A stretch of 64,000 nt of DNA from Halobacillus sp. A5 (GCF_024189315.1 NZ_JAIZEO010000006.1:62001-126000), one strand, 5' to 3'; counted from the first letter of the stretch, positions 1-8,407 are shown. Translations and numbers: made by a program. Notes: generated by a model from the letters alone, not told the origin.

Positions 1-2
1 AT

Positions 3-122
3 GAGCTCGATAAAACCTTTTTACTGCGTGAAATTTATAATTTAGCTAAAGTAACGGAGCACTTGAATGAATACCCTCGTATAGAATCTAAATTTTATCC
101 TAATGCTAATGAAAACACATAA
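3..122 (+). CDS. C-terminal end of an unknown protein (5' truncated)
   Basis: An open frame enters from the left edge and runs 39 codons to a TAA stop. The visible tail is rich in charged residues and ends in PNANENT. It has no recognisable motif, so no function is assigned. It is followed immediately by a strong hairpin terminator, which supports it being the real end of a gene. Confidence 0.55.
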   Translation, partial: ELDKTFLLREIYNLAKVTEHLNEYPRIESKFYPNANENT

Positions 123-126
123 TTAA

Positions 127-169
127 AATCAGGCTGTCGAGAAAGTAGACAGCCTGATTTATTTTTTTT
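127..169 (+). terminator. Rho-independent terminator
   Basis: A perfect 12-bp stem (AATCAGGCTGTC with GACAGCCTGATT) around a 9-base loop, followed by an eight-T run. It ends the upstream partial gene. The rest of the gap up to the promoter at 289 shows no gene. Confidence 0.9.
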
Positions 170-288
170 GATTAAATTATTTTCTTATGCGTTGTTTCTT
201 TGGAACACCTCCGTTTAAATTCACCTCGCTTTCTCCAGCCTAATTATTCCTGTCACTTTCTCCTCTTCACTTCTAAATTTTTTATTCA

Positions 289-333
289 TTGACACCAAAT
301 TAAATTTTCCTTACTATTATATATGTACATATA
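289..333 (+). promoter_or_regulatory. Promoter and candidate CzrA operator of czcD-czrA
   Basis: TTGACA (289-294) and TACTAT (312-317) are separated by 17 bases, a near-ideal sigma-A promoter. Directly downstream lies a perfect 14-bp palindrome TATATGTACATATA (320-333), inside a longer AT-rich dyad, where the transcript would start. An ArsR/SmtB repressor bound there would block initiation. The promoter is seen directly; the operator assignment is inference from the czrA gene in the same operon. Confidence 0.75.
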
Positions 334-362
334 ATCATATATTGAAATAAGGAGGTGCTTTT

Positions 363-1268
363 ATGGGGCATCATCATCACCACGACCATACAACGGGAAA
401 CATAAAAGTAGCATTCTTTTTAAATCTCAGCTTTACAATTATCGAGCTTATAGGCGGCATACTCACAAACAGTATGGCCATTATTTCAGACGCACTGCAT
501 GACCTGGGAGACTCCCTGTCGCTGGGGCTGGCCTGGTTTTTGCAAAGATTCTCTAAGAAAGGGAAAACGCATCATTTCTCCTTTGGGTTTAAACGGTTCT
601 CTCTCCTCGCTGCGCTGATAAACAGCGTTGTGTTGGTGGCCGGCTCGATCTTTATTCTCTCAGAAGCAATTCCTAGACTTATGGATCCTGAACAGCCGCA
701 TACGTTAGGTATGATGGGACTTGCGGTACTAGGTGTTCTTGTAAATGGAGCGGCTGTCCTCAGACTTAAGGGCGGCGAATCAATAAATCAGAAGGTAATG
801 ACGTGGCATTTACTCGAAGATGTACTGGGCTGGGTCGCTGTCTTTATCGTCAGTGTCGTAATGACTTTTATTGATTTACCGATTCTTGACCCACTTGCTT
901 CAATTGCCATAACGTTATACATTCTTTATAACGTTATTGTGAACCTAATCAAAACGATGAGGTTATTCCTTGAGGGCGTACCAGAAAATATTGATCTCGA
1001 CGGGATCATTGAGAAGATTAATGCACTGCCAAGGATTCAATCGACTCATCATACCCATTTATGGTCACTTGATGGAGAGCATCATGCGTTTTCCACACAC
1101 GTGGTCGTACCTTCATCCTCAACTAAAGAAGAGGTGTGTGCCATTAAAGACGACGTTAAAGAAGTCATCAATCCCATTCACCTTGACCATATTACGATAG
1201 AAATTGAATATGAAGACGAATACTGCGCAATGCTGGAACAAGACGAAGGAGGCACAGAGCATGGATGA
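363..1268 (+). CDS. czcD: CDF-family zinc/cadmium/cobalt efflux transporter CzcD
   Basis: Proton-coupled exporter of Zn2+ (often Cd2+ and Co2+) in the cytoplasmic membrane. The 301-residue length is typical. The N-terminus carries a run of five histidines. The transport site is visible as D43 with H46-x3-D50 in TM2 and H149-x3-D153 in TM5. About six membrane segments are followed by a cytoplasmic C-terminal domain from about residue 205. The start has a strong AAGGAGGTGC site. The last 8 bases overlap the czrA start, so the pair is translationally coupled and autoregulated. Exact metal preference cannot be read from sequence. Confidence 0.93.
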   Translation: MGHHHHHDHTTGNIKVAFFLNLSFTIIELIGGILTNSMAIISDALHDLGDSLSLGLAWFLQRFSKKGKTHHFSFGFKRFSLLAALINSVVLVAGSIFILSEAIPRLMDPEQPHTLGMMGLAVLGVLVNGAAVLRLKGGESINQKVMTWHLLEDVLGWVAVFIVSVVMTFIDLPILDPLASIAITLYILYNVIVNLIKTMRLFLEGVPENIDLDGIIEKINALPRIQSTHHTHLWSLDGEHHAFSTHVVVPSSSTKEEVCAIKDDVKEVINPIHLDHITIEIEYEDEYCAMLEQDEGGTEHG

Positions 1269-1569
1269 TTCTTATACGAAAGAACTTGATGAAGAAACGT
1301 TGTTTGTTGTCACTCAGACATTTAAAGCTTTATCCGACCACACTCGTGTGCGTATTCTGAATTTACTTTTTGAGAAAGAATACAGTGTGAATGAAATAGC
1401 GGAAAGCTTAAACCTGCGCCAGTCGACGGTCTCCCACCAACTGCGTTTCTTAAAAAACCTGCGCCTGGTGAAATACCGCCGTGAGGGAACCACCATTTAT
1501 TATTCTCATGATGATGAGCATGTGATCAACGTCCTTCAGCAGATGATCCAGCACGCCCTGCACCATTAG
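1261..1569 (+). CDS. czrA: ArsR/SmtB-family zinc-sensing repressor CzrA
   Basis: A 102-residue winged-helix repressor with the recognition helix around residues 53-66 ([13 protein letters not shown]). The C-terminal helix carries D85-x-H87 and H98-x2-H101. That is exactly the alpha-5 Zn/Co site spacing of Staphylococcus CzrA, so zinc sensing is well supported. The ATG at 1261 was chosen over an upstream frame opening at 1204 because GAAGGAGG lies just before it. It overlaps czcD by 8 bases and probably represses the shared promoter at 289-317 until zinc binds. Confidence 0.92.
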   Translation: MDDSYTKELDEETLFVVTQTFKALSDHTRVRILNLLFEKEYSVNEIAESLNLRQSTVSHQLRFLKNLRLVKYRREGTTIYYSHDDEHVINVLQQMIQHALHH

Positions 1570-1602
1570 GTGAAACCTTATAATTTAACGAAAAGTCCAT
1601 TC

Positions 1603-1637
1603 AAAAAGGCTGCCTCACACTCAGGCATCCTTTTTTT
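1603..1637. terminator. Bidirectional terminator
   Basis: Stem GGCTGCCT/AGGCATCC with flanking A and T runs on both sides, between the converging czrA and the minus-strand gene ending at 1642. Confidence 0.85.
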
Positions 1638-1641
1638 GCTT

Positions 1642-2073
1642 TTATAATTCCAATGTTTCGGGTGTATTGTCTCCTGCATTCATAAGACGAATACTTTCAG
1701 GATAAATTTCAAGTACGATATAATCTGGATCCCCTTTACTCGTAAACCAGCGCTCCATTTGTTCACTCCAGAGCCAATCCTTAATCTTCTGATCTTCACG
1801 GATCTTCGCCTGTCCTTCAACTTCTAAATAGGAATCCCCTAAACCTTCACCTTCATAACCGATTAAAATATGAACATTAGGGTTCTCCTCTATTTCTTCA
1901 GCCTTGTGCGTTTCTTTATGAGTCGGGGTATAAAATGTAAATTCATCGTCATTGGAAAAAGTCATATACCTCGTGTGCGGCTTGCCGTTTTTAACGGTAG
2001 CCAGTGTACCAATTTTATGTCGGTCCATAATATTATAAATTTTCTTTTTGAGTTCTTGCTGGTCCACTTCCAT
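1642..2073 (-). CDS. Pyridoxamine 5'-phosphate oxidase-family protein (general stress protein 26-like)
   Basis: 143-residue split-barrel flavin-binding fold protein. The opening (KIGTLATVKNGKPHTRYMTF) and the later run YLEVEGQAKI are typical of the Bacillus YdaG / general stress protein 26 group. These bind FMN or related cofactors and are often stress induced; the substrate is unknown. The ATG has AAGGAG 4-9 bases upstream. Single-gene unit, convergent with czrA. True PdxH activity is unlikely given the short length. Confidence 0.8.
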   Translation of the reverse strand: MEVDQQELKKKIYNIMDRHKIGTLATVKNGKPHTRYMTFSNDDEFTFYTPTHKETHKAEEIEENPNVHILIGYEGEGLGDSYLEVEGQAKIREDQKIKDWLWSEQMERWFTSKGDPDYIVLEIYPESIRLMNAGDNTPETLEL

Positions 2074-2276
2074 TCTCCTTTCAGTTTATAAACTTGTTCT
2101 TAGTTTTCCTGTTGAAACGGAAATATAAACATTAGATTGTGTAAAGAGGTTCCCTCCATTCCATTTGATACTCCACCGTCACTTTCTACAAAAAATAGAT
2201 ATCGCTAGGATGAAAGAGTTTACATAAGTTACACTACGGACAGGAAAGAGAAGTTTATTTGGAGGAGTTGTCTATA

Positions 2277-3002
2277 ATGAGAACCGGAAATCCCGTGCTT
2301 AGCAGCGAAGCCTTCAAGCGTTCCTCTGGCTCAAGCCGTACAATGACAATGGCAGGTACGGTTTTTAAAACAAGCTTATTGTTACTATTTTTATTAGGCA
2401 CCGCCATTTACACATGGTATCAATATTACCAGGGCATAGACATTACGATGATGGTCATCATTGGAGCCGCTGGAAGCTTTGTCGTCGCGTTAATCACTGT
2501 TTTTGTTAAGAAGGCAGCCCCCTTAACTGCACCGTTGTACGCAGCGCTTGAAGGGTTTCTTCTGGGAGGTATCTCCTCATTCGCTGAAGCCAGCTATCCT
2601 GGTATAGTTATTCAGGCTGCAGCCCTGACATTTGCAGTAATGGGCGGACTTCTTATGCTCTATGCGACACGCATTATTAAAGTTACACATAAACTTCGAT
2701 TAATGATCGTTTCGGCGACCCTTGGAATCTTCATTGTATATGTAGTTAATATTGTATTGAGGCTCTTCTTTCAAACTGAAGTGCCTTATCTTCACTCAAG
2801 TGGAGCTGTCGGTATAGGGATCAGTGTATTTATCGTGGCTGTTGCAGCTCTTAATCTCGTCCTGGACTTTGATTTCATTGAAAGAGGGGCAAAACGAGGA
2901 GCACCCAAATATATGGAATGGTATGGAGCGTTTGGCTTAATCGTTACATTAGCGTGGCTGTACATTGAAATTCTACGTCTGCTGCGAAAAATACGACGTT
3001 AA
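2277..3002 (+). CDS. Bax inhibitor-1/YccA-family membrane protein
   Basis: 241-residue protein with about seven hydrophobic helices after a polar N-terminus (MRTGNPVLSSEAFKR), matching the bacterial Bax1-I group. Members are multipass inner-membrane proteins; some homologues leak Ca2+ in a pH-dependent way, but physiological roles in Bacillaceae are unclear. The frame opens at a TTG (2259), but the ATG at 2277 is preferred because GGAGGAG lies about 10 bases upstream. Monocistronic. Confidence 0.85.
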   Translation: MRTGNPVLSSEAFKRSSGSSRTMTMAGTVFKTSLLLLFLLGTAIYTWYQYYQGIDITMMVIIGAAGSFVVALITVFVKKAAPLTAPLYAALEGFLLGGISSFAEASYPGIVIQAAALTFAVMGGLLMLYATRIIKVTHKLRLMIVSATLGIFIVYVVNIVLRLFFQTEVPYLHSSGAVGIGISVFIVAVAALNLVLDFDFIERGAKRGAPKYMEWYGAFGLIVTLAWLYIEILRLLRKIRR

Positions 3003-3165
3003 AAGTCCATCAATAGCCCCGCCAATACCAACACGGTCTTCACAAAAAATACTGCCAAAACACACCAACATATTTACGTAATATTTGTAACATAATTGAA
3101 ACATTAACTTTATTTTTGCTTCAATTTGTATTAAAATGTAGGAAGATGCTTTTGGGAGGACCACT

Positions 3166-4020
3166 ATGCTCGACAAATTATATACAAACAAAAAAAAGTT
3201 TATAACCATCATGATTTTATCTTTCGTCCTGGGCGGGTCACTCTTTTTCATTAACTCCACTCCTACTCGTTCAGAGAAACCAACTGAGATGACTCCAACG
3301 ATCTTTGTCCATGGATTTAAAGGCGGTCCGGCTTCATTTAATACAATGCTGGACCGGTTTGAAGACAATAAATGGGGCAATAAACGAATGGTCGTTTATG
3401 TGAGTCCAACTGGGGACGTTCGGGTGCGTGGCGGTATTCCCCATACTATGAACCCGTTTATTCAAGTTATCTTTGGAAATAACCGGGCCAGTGTAGCTGA
3501 TCAGACGAATTGGATGCAGTCCATTATGTCCCGTCTAAAACAAGATTACGCGATCGATCAAGTAAACTTAGTTGGGCATTCTATGGGCGGTCTGGCTTCG
3601 ACCAACTTCCTGTTAAATAATCAGGAGAACGATTATCCTGAAGTAAACAAACTGGTAACAATCGGCAGTCCTTTTCTAGGGATTGGTCAGAATGATTATT
3701 TCACAATGAACTCGGGAGAAGCTACAGTGGATTTACAGATTGAATCTAACGCCTTAACCACGATGATTAACAGCAAGGAGAACTTTGACGAAGATGTGCA
3801 GGCCTTGTCGATTGCCGGAATCATTAATGAAGAAGCGCCCATAGAAGAACGATGGGACGGCCTTGTAACCGAACAGAGTGCCCATGGTTTAAATAATATC
3901 GTCCCAGAAGAAAACTACTACAATGAAACATTTATAGATGCAAACTCCACTCACTCAGGACTTCATGAGCACACAGGGGTCGATCAGACCGTGGCCGAAT
4001 TTCTGTGGAGCATTCATTAA
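3166..4020 (+). CDS. DUF915-type alpha/beta hydrolase, membrane-anchored or secreted
   Basis: 284 residues: a hydrophobic signal/anchor at about 12-30, then a lipase-like alpha/beta hydrolase domain. The oxyanion region reads PTIFVHGFKGG and the nucleophile elbow is GHSMGG with Ser139. D233 (RWDGLV) and H260-266 are candidates for the remaining triad residues. The family is extracytoplasmic in Firmicutes with mostly unknown substrates. RBS GGGAGG precedes the ATG. Alone in its transcription unit, with its own terminator. Confidence 0.85.
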   Translation: MLDKLYTNKKKFITIMILSFVLGGSLFFINSTPTRSEKPTEMTPTIFVHGFKGGPASFNTMLDRFEDNKWGNKRMVVYVSPTGDVRVRGGIPHTMNPFIQVIFGNNRASVADQTNWMQSIMSRLKQDYAIDQVNLVGHSMGGLASTNFLLNNQENDYPEVNKLVTIGSPFLGIGQNDYFTMNSGEATVDLQIESNALTTMINSKENFDEDVQALSIAGIINEEAPIEERWDGLVTEQSAHGLNNIVPEENYYNETFIDANSTHSGLHEHTGVDQTVAEFLWSIH

Positions 4021-4025
4021 TAACA

Positions 4026-4058
4026 GACGCAGAATCTCAAGTGATTCTGCGTCTTTTT
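4026..4058 (+). terminator. Rho-independent terminator
   Basis: Perfect 11-bp stem GACGCAGAATC/GATTCTGCGTC with a 6-base loop followed by a T run, just after the hydrolase gene. Confidence 0.92.
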
Positions 4059-4062
4059 ATAT

Positions 4063-4581
4063 TTATAGGTTTTTATAATGCGTCATAACTATTTCTCCTA
4101 CAGCAGCGATGGTCTGATCTTTAAATGTTAAAGAAACTCCTTCTTTTTGCGGATCTATGTAGTAATATCCCCCCTCTGAAGGAATATAACCTAAAGCAGT
4201 CAATTTTAAAATTAACTCATCAGGAAGCCGTTCCAACCCGGTAGCTTCCATAAAATAAGGTGTAGGAGAAATCTTTACATCTATATCGTCTGCCCCGGCG
4301 TACACCATGAAAAGATCGCCAGGCTTCTGTGCAATCCACTGCCCTTTTGAAAACAATGAGATCCGGAGCTTCTCCAAAGCAGAGATCCCTTCAAGATGAA
4401 CATCAAAAATATCTAAAATCATTTTTCTTATTTCACTGGAAGAGATTCTTTCCCCAAAATCCTGCAGGTAAAGATCCATTACTTCTACTTTCGATAAAGA
4501 AGCAATCACCTCATTCGCAGCTGATTGCTGATTGGAACGTAAACTCTGCCGGACCCTTCTCATAACTTCGTCCGAATACAC
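4063..4581 (-). CDS. Conserved-looking hypothetical cytoplasmic protein
   Basis: 172 residues, no signal peptide or membrane segment, helical N-terminal half (MYSDEVMRRVRQSLRSN) and a mixed C-terminal half ending in MTHYKNL. I do not recognise a family. The start is a GTG with GAGGTG just upstream. A TATAAT-like -10 lies near 4618 on the minus strand. It ends against the terminator of the convergent hydrolase gene. Confidence 0.7.
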   Translation of the reverse strand: MYSDEVMRRVRQSLRSNQQSAANEVIASLSKVEVMDLYLQDFGERISSSEIRKMILDIFDVHLEGISALEKLRISLFSKGQWIAQKPGDLFMVYAGADDIDVKISPTPYFMEATGLERLPDELILKLTALGYIPSEGGYYYIDPQKEGVSLTFKDQTIAAVGEIVMTHYKNL

Positions 4582-4720
4582 ACTTCATCACCTCTTCAGT
4601 TATTTCTCTTTTTTTATTATAATGGAAGTTTTTCTGCATGCATATTTGAATGCAGAAAGTACTATTTCTTATTATTTTTAATAAGAACTCCCTCCTTCAC
4701 ACAAAATAACCTTATATACT

Positions 4721-4840
4721 GGCTTTGTTGTGTGTTAAAAGTTGATAAATGCGGTCAAGCCGATGCTTGGGGAGAATTACCCTGATTAAGGGTGTTCATT
4801 ATATAACTCTGGGTTATCAACTTTAATTTTTAACAAGGCT
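4721..4840. repeat. MITE-like element with terminal inverted repeats
   Basis: A 120-bp non-coding block bounded by imperfect inverted repeats of about 26 bp. The left arm starts GGCTTTGTTGTG and ends AAAGTTGATAA; the right arm read backwards starts GCCTTGTTAAAA and ends AAAGTTGATAA. No transposase is encoded and no clear target duplication is seen. It looks like a non-autonomous element or a deleted IS. It sits in the promoter region of the next operon. Confidence 0.6.
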
Positions 4841-4871
4841 GAATAATAAAAAGCACAGAGGGTGTTTTAAT

Positions 4872-6503
4872 ATGAAAGTTGCTGAACTGCTAGTTCAATG
4901 TCTTGAAAATGAAGGCGTCGAATACATTTTCGGTGTGCCGGGTGAAGAGAATATCGATTTAATGGATGCTCTGCTCGACTCAAGTATCGAATTTATTGTA
5001 ACCCATCACGAAACCAGTGCTGCATTTATGGCTGGAACTTACGGCCGACTGACTGGCAAGCCTGGAGTCTGTCTGGCCACACTCGGTCCGGGAGCGACGA
5101 ATTTATTAACCGGTGTGGCCAATGCAAATATGGATCACTGCCCATTAATTGCGATTACAGGTCAGGCAGGCTTAAACCGACAGCACAAAATATCACATCA
5201 ATACTATGACCTCGTAAACTTATATGAACCTGTGACGAAGTGGAACGCACAAATTAAAACAGCAGAAATTGTTCCTGAGGTCGTTAGAAAAGCCTACCAG
5301 CTGGCCATTCAGGAGAAACCCGGGGCGACTCATATTGATCTGCCTGAGGACATAGCAGGTATGGAGGTGGAAGGAAGCCCGCTTCGAGTAACCGGCCGAT
5401 CTCTACCGCAAGCAGATGAAAAAGTCATCAAGAAAGCCGCTGAACTTATTAAACAGGCAAGTTACCCGTTGATTTTAGCCGGAAACGGAATCACACGAGG
5501 CCAGGCGGAAAATATTTTTCAAGAGTTTGTGGAGCAAACACAGTTACCGGTTGTTCATTCGTTTATGGGCAAAGGTGCCCTTTCATATAAAAATGACCTA
5601 AGCCTGCTCACGGCCGGAATCAGCGGAAAAGATTATATTACCTGCGGCTTCTCACAATCAGACTTAATCATTTGTATCGGCTTCGATATCGCTGAAACGC
5701 CGCCGGAAAATTGGAATCCAAATCGAGACACACCTATTTTACACATCGACACGGAGGATGCGGAAACCGACTCTCATTATCCTGTTGCTTTAAATGTTAT
5801 TGGTGATATTAAAGAAAATCTCTCCGAGCTTCAAAAGGTTCTGCCCGTTTCTAACGAAAAACCTGAATGGATAAAGTCGATAAGAGAACAAGCTCTCTTA
5901 GAATTAAATGAGTATAAGGAGGATTCAGGCTTCCCTCTTAAGCCTCAGAAAATTATATCTGACTTACGCGAGGTGCTTGCGGATGAAGATATTGCTATTT
6001 CTGATGTCGGGGCTCATAAGATGTGGATGGCTCGAATGTATCATACGGCGCACCCGAATACGTGCCTGATTTCAAACGGTCTGGCATCGATGGGGATAGC
6101 GGTTCCTGGGGCTATAGCGGCAAAAATGGCCCAGCCGAATCGGAACGTAGTGGCTGTCTGTGGTGACGGTTCTTTTCAAATGACAGGAGCCGAATTAGAA
6201 ACAGCTGTACGGCTTAACCTTCCTATCATCGTTCTCTTGTGGCGGGATGATGGGTACGGATTAATCGAGTGGCACCAATTAAAGAAATTTGAACGGACTT
6301 CTCATATCAGCTTTGGCAATCCAGATTATGTCCAGCTGGCCCATTCCTACGGATTTGAGGGGATGAGAATTGAGCAAGCATCCGATTTAAAGCCTGCTTT
6401 AGAACAAGCTGTTTCTCTTCAAAAACCAGTATTTATCGACTGCCCTGTAGATTACAGCGAGAATATGAAATTAACCGAAAAGCTAAAAAATATAAACTGC
6501 TGA
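4872..6503 (+). CDS. Acetolactate synthase-like ThDP-dependent enzyme, large-subunit type
   Basis: 543 residues with the three ThDP-enzyme domains: PYR (1-165, with GVPGEEN and catalytic Glu in HHETSAAFMAG), a central Rossmann-like domain (about 190-330) and the PP domain with GDGSFQMTGAELET followed by WRDDGYG, the Mg-ThDP motif. Members condense two pyruvates to acetolactate with loss of CO2. No regulatory small subunit follows, so a catabolic AlsS-type or a different 2-oxoacid decarboxylase/ligase role is possible. The next gene (ALDH) starts 14 bases later, a clear operon. The substrate is not proven. Confidence 0.8.
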   Translation: MKVAELLVQCLENEGVEYIFGVPGEENIDLMDALLDSSIEFIVTHHETSAAFMAGTYGRLTGKPGVCLATLGPGATNLLTGVANANMDHCPLIAITGQAGLNRQHKISHQYYDLVNLYEPVTKWNAQIKTAEIVPEVVRKAYQLAIQEKPGATHIDLPEDIAGMEVEGSPLRVTGRSLPQADEKVIKKAAELIKQASYPLILAGNGITRGQAENIFQEFVEQTQLPVVHSFMGKGALSYKNDLSLLTAGISGKDYITCGFSQSDLIICIGFDIAETPPENWNPNRDTPILHIDTEDAETDSHYPVALNVIGDIKENLSELQKVLPVSNEKPEWIKSIREQALLELNEYKEDSGFPLKPQKIISDLREVLADEDIAISDVGAHKMWMARMYHTAHPNTCLISNGLASMGIAVPGAIAAKMAQPNRNVVAVCGDGSFQMTGAELETAVRLNLPIIVLLWRDDGYGLIEWHQLKKFERTSHISFGNPDYVQLAHSYGFEGMRIEQASDLKPALEQAVSLQKPVFIDCPVDYSENMKLTEKLKNINC

Positions 6504-6517
6504 GTTGAGGTGACCCG

Positions 6518-7948
6518 ATGTTTATTTCCTCCATAATTAACGGTGAAATGTATAACGAAGAAAACCGGGAGACGTTACCGGTAAAGAACCCTTATAATCA
6601 ACAGGAGATTGCAAAGATTATACTGGCTTCTCGAGAAGATTTAAACGCTGCGGTGGATAACTGTTATGAAACATATCATCGCATTATAAAGAAGATGCCA
6701 GCCTATGAACGAGCGGATATCTTATTAAAAACCGCCCAGCTTCTTGAAGCACGGAGAGAAGACTTTGCCCAAACCGTAGCAGAAGAAGCCGGCAAGCCTC
6801 TTAAACTAAGCAGAGATGAAGTCGATCGTGCTGTACAGGTCCTGCGCTTCGCTTCTGAGTACGCTAAGCAGATCAACGGAGAAGTTATCCCTCTAGACGC
6901 CGCAGTTGGCGGAGAGAATCGCTTAGGATTTACGAAGCGTATTCCGCTGGGGGTAGTAGCTGCAATTACGCCCTTTAACTTCCCTCTTAATTTATCTTTG
7001 CACAAAATCGCTCCTGCTTTAGCGGCAGGGAACACCGTGATCTTTAAACCAGCAGAAAAAACACCCATTTCTGCTTTCAAGCTTGTACAGCTTTTTCATG
7101 AAGCAGGCCTCCCTAAAGGAGCATTAAATGTCATTATGGGATTGGGGGAGGAATTGGGCGATCCCCTCGTCGAGCATGATAAAGTACAGAAAGTAACCTT
7201 CACCGGCAGCCTGCCCGTTGGAAAAGGAATCCGTGAAAAAGCCGAATTTAAGAAGATCACATTGGAATTAGGATCCAATTCCCCTAACATCATATTTGAA
7301 GATGCCGATATCGACTCTCTCGTTGACAATTTAGTGACAGGCGCCTTTGCCTTCTCGGGACAGGTATGTATATCCGCCCAGAGGATTTACGTGCATGAAT
7401 CCATTTACAACGAATTTTTAAAGAAATTCGTAACACAGACAAAAGCGCTGCAAATTGGAGATCCGCTGGATGAGAAGACAGATTTCGGACCTATGATTGA
7501 CGAGGAAGCTGCCGAACGTGCAAAGCTGTGGATTGATGATGCAGTCTCTAACGGAGCTAAAGTAGAAACAGGTGGAGAACTCACCGGTGCTATGCTGACA
7601 CCTACCATTATGACAAACGTTCATAATGATATGAAAGTTATCGCTGAAGAGGTATTTGCTCCTATTGTATCGATTATTCCTTTTAGAACTGAAGAGGAGG
7701 CCATCAAGCTTTCCAATGACTCAATTTACGGTCTACAGGCTGGAATATTTACCAATGATATTAACCGGGCTCTCTATGTGGCTGACGAGCTTGAGATGGG
7801 CGGAGTGTGGATTAATGAAATCTCCACCTACCGACAGGATAACCATCCCTACGGCGGCGTCAAACAAAGCGGCATCGGACGTGAAGGCGTTAAATACGCC
7901 ATTGATGATATGACCGAATTGAAATTCATCGGCATTAAACTTAATTAA
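6518..7948 (+). CDS. NAD(P)+-dependent aldehyde dehydrogenase
   Basis: 476-residue ALDH superfamily enzyme, normal length. Visible are the NAD-binding FTGSLPVGKGI segment, the general-base Glu in LELGSNSPN, and the catalytic Cys in FSGQVCISAQR. It oxidises an aldehyde to the acid in the cytoplasm. Because it directly follows an acetolactate synthase-like ThDP enzyme, the two may act in sequence (2-oxoacid to aldehyde to acid), which is inference. The RBS GAGGTGA lies just after the upstream stop. Closest in feel to succinate-semialdehyde/glyceraldehyde-type ALDHs. Confidence 0.88.
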   Translation: MFISSIINGEMYNEENRETLPVKNPYNQQEIAKIILASREDLNAAVDNCYETYHRIIKKMPAYERADILLKTAQLLEARREDFAQTVAEEAGKPLKLSRDEVDRAVQVLRFASEYAKQINGEVIPLDAAVGGENRLGFTKRIPLGVVAAITPFNFPLNLSLHKIAPALAAGNTVIFKPAEKTPISAFKLVQLFHEAGLPKGALNVIMGLGEELGDPLVEHDKVQKVTFTGSLPVGKGIREKAEFKKITLELGSNSPNIIFEDADIDSLVDNLVTGAFAFSGQVCISAQRIYVHESIYNEFLKKFVTQTKALQIGDPLDEKTDFGPMIDEEAAERAKLWIDDAVSNGAKVETGGELTGAMLTPTIMTNVHNDMKVIAEEVFAPIVSIIPFRTEEEAIKLSNDSIYGLQAGIFTNDINRALYVADELEMGGVWINEISTYRQDNHPYGGVKQSGIGREGVKYAIDDMTELKFIGIKLN

Positions 7949-7982
7949 AAAAGACTATGAGCTCCAACTCATAGTCTTTTTT
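7947..7982 (+). terminator. Terminator of the ALS-ALDH operon
   Basis: Perfect 15-bp stem AAAAAAGACTATGAG/CTCATAGTCTTTTTT with a 6-base loop. A near-copy of this hairpin stands at 8365-8400. Confidence 0.93.
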
Positions 7983-8007
7983 ATATCGAGTGGGCGAGCG
8001 TTCTCGA

Positions 8008-8100
8008 TTTATGGGCGTTTATCGCCGTTTATGAGCCATTTCATGATTTTACGGGCGATAATTTCAACTTATGGGCAAATAGGCAAATTTATGGTCATTT
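8008..8100. repeat. Degenerate direct-repeat array with exact 20-bp period
   Basis: The core (T)ATGGGC recurs at 8011 (ATGGGC), 8031 (ATGAGC), 8051 (ACGGGC), 8071 (ATGGGC) and 8091 (ATGGTC), exactly 20 bases apart, each followed by AT-rich sequence. A possible sixth unit begins near 7990. No coding capacity is seen. Function unknown. Confidence 0.65.
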
Positions 8101-8120
8101 GCGAAAAAGGACGGATTAGA

Positions 8121-8241
8121 ATGGACTTTAATCTAGATGAAGATATTCAGTTTCTTAAAAAGAAAGTGCTCAGCTTTGTTCAAACGGAAGTGGAAGCATA
8201 ACAATGGAGCTTGAGAAAGAAGATAAGGTCCCCGGGCTAAT
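8121..8241 (+). pseudogene. Relic of an acyl-CoA dehydrogenase N-terminus
   Basis: After an AAGGACGG site, an ATG opens a 26-codon frame reading MDFNLDEDIQFLKKK and ending FVQTEVEA before TAA. This resembles the first helix of acyl-CoA dehydrogenases. A shifted frame continues as MELEKEDKVPGLM, which fits the next ACAD segment. The rest of the gene is absent, so this is a frameshifted 5' remnant. Similarity is judged by eye only. Confidence 0.5.
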
Positions 8242-8309
8242 GTGATGGTCCAAACTGTGCTTTTTGTAAAAAGGAATAGGAAATGGTACCGCGGGTCGTG
8301 AACTGTCGT

Positions 8310-8356
8310 GATCGAGGAGACTTTCCACCTGCCCCGCTTAAAAGCGGTGCTTTTTC
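8310..8356 (-). repeat. Dispersed repeat, family A (partial copy)
   Basis: Read on the minus strand, these 47 bases match 33798-33844 with only a few mismatches, including the hairpin CCGCTTTTAAGCGG and the run GGAAAGTCTCCTCGATC. Only one half of the fuller element at 33791-33907 is recognisable here; the other half has diverged. Confidence 0.75.
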
Positions 8357-8364
8357 ACCAATCT

Positions 8365-8400
8365 AAAAAAGACTATGAGCCCCAGCTTATAGTCTTTTTT
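8365..8400. terminator. Terminator of glutamate dehydrogenase (bidirectional)
   Basis: 16-bp stem AAAAAAGACTATGAGC/GCTTATAGTCTTTTTT with a short loop, just beyond the glutamate dehydrogenase stop. It is nearly identical to the hairpin at 7947-7982. Confidence 0.9.
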
Positions 8401-8407
8401 AGTTTCT

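Noticed and set aside
3003-3380. 135-codon minus-strand frame overlapping the DUF915 gene
   Set aside because: Shadow of the plus-strand hydrolase; no RBS; composition not protein-like.
8285-8296. TGGTACCGCGGG, resembling the conserved T-box sequence
   Set aside because: No specifier stem, no matching terminator partner and no aminoacyl-tRNA synthetase or amino acid gene downstream on that strand. The region is part of a repeat.
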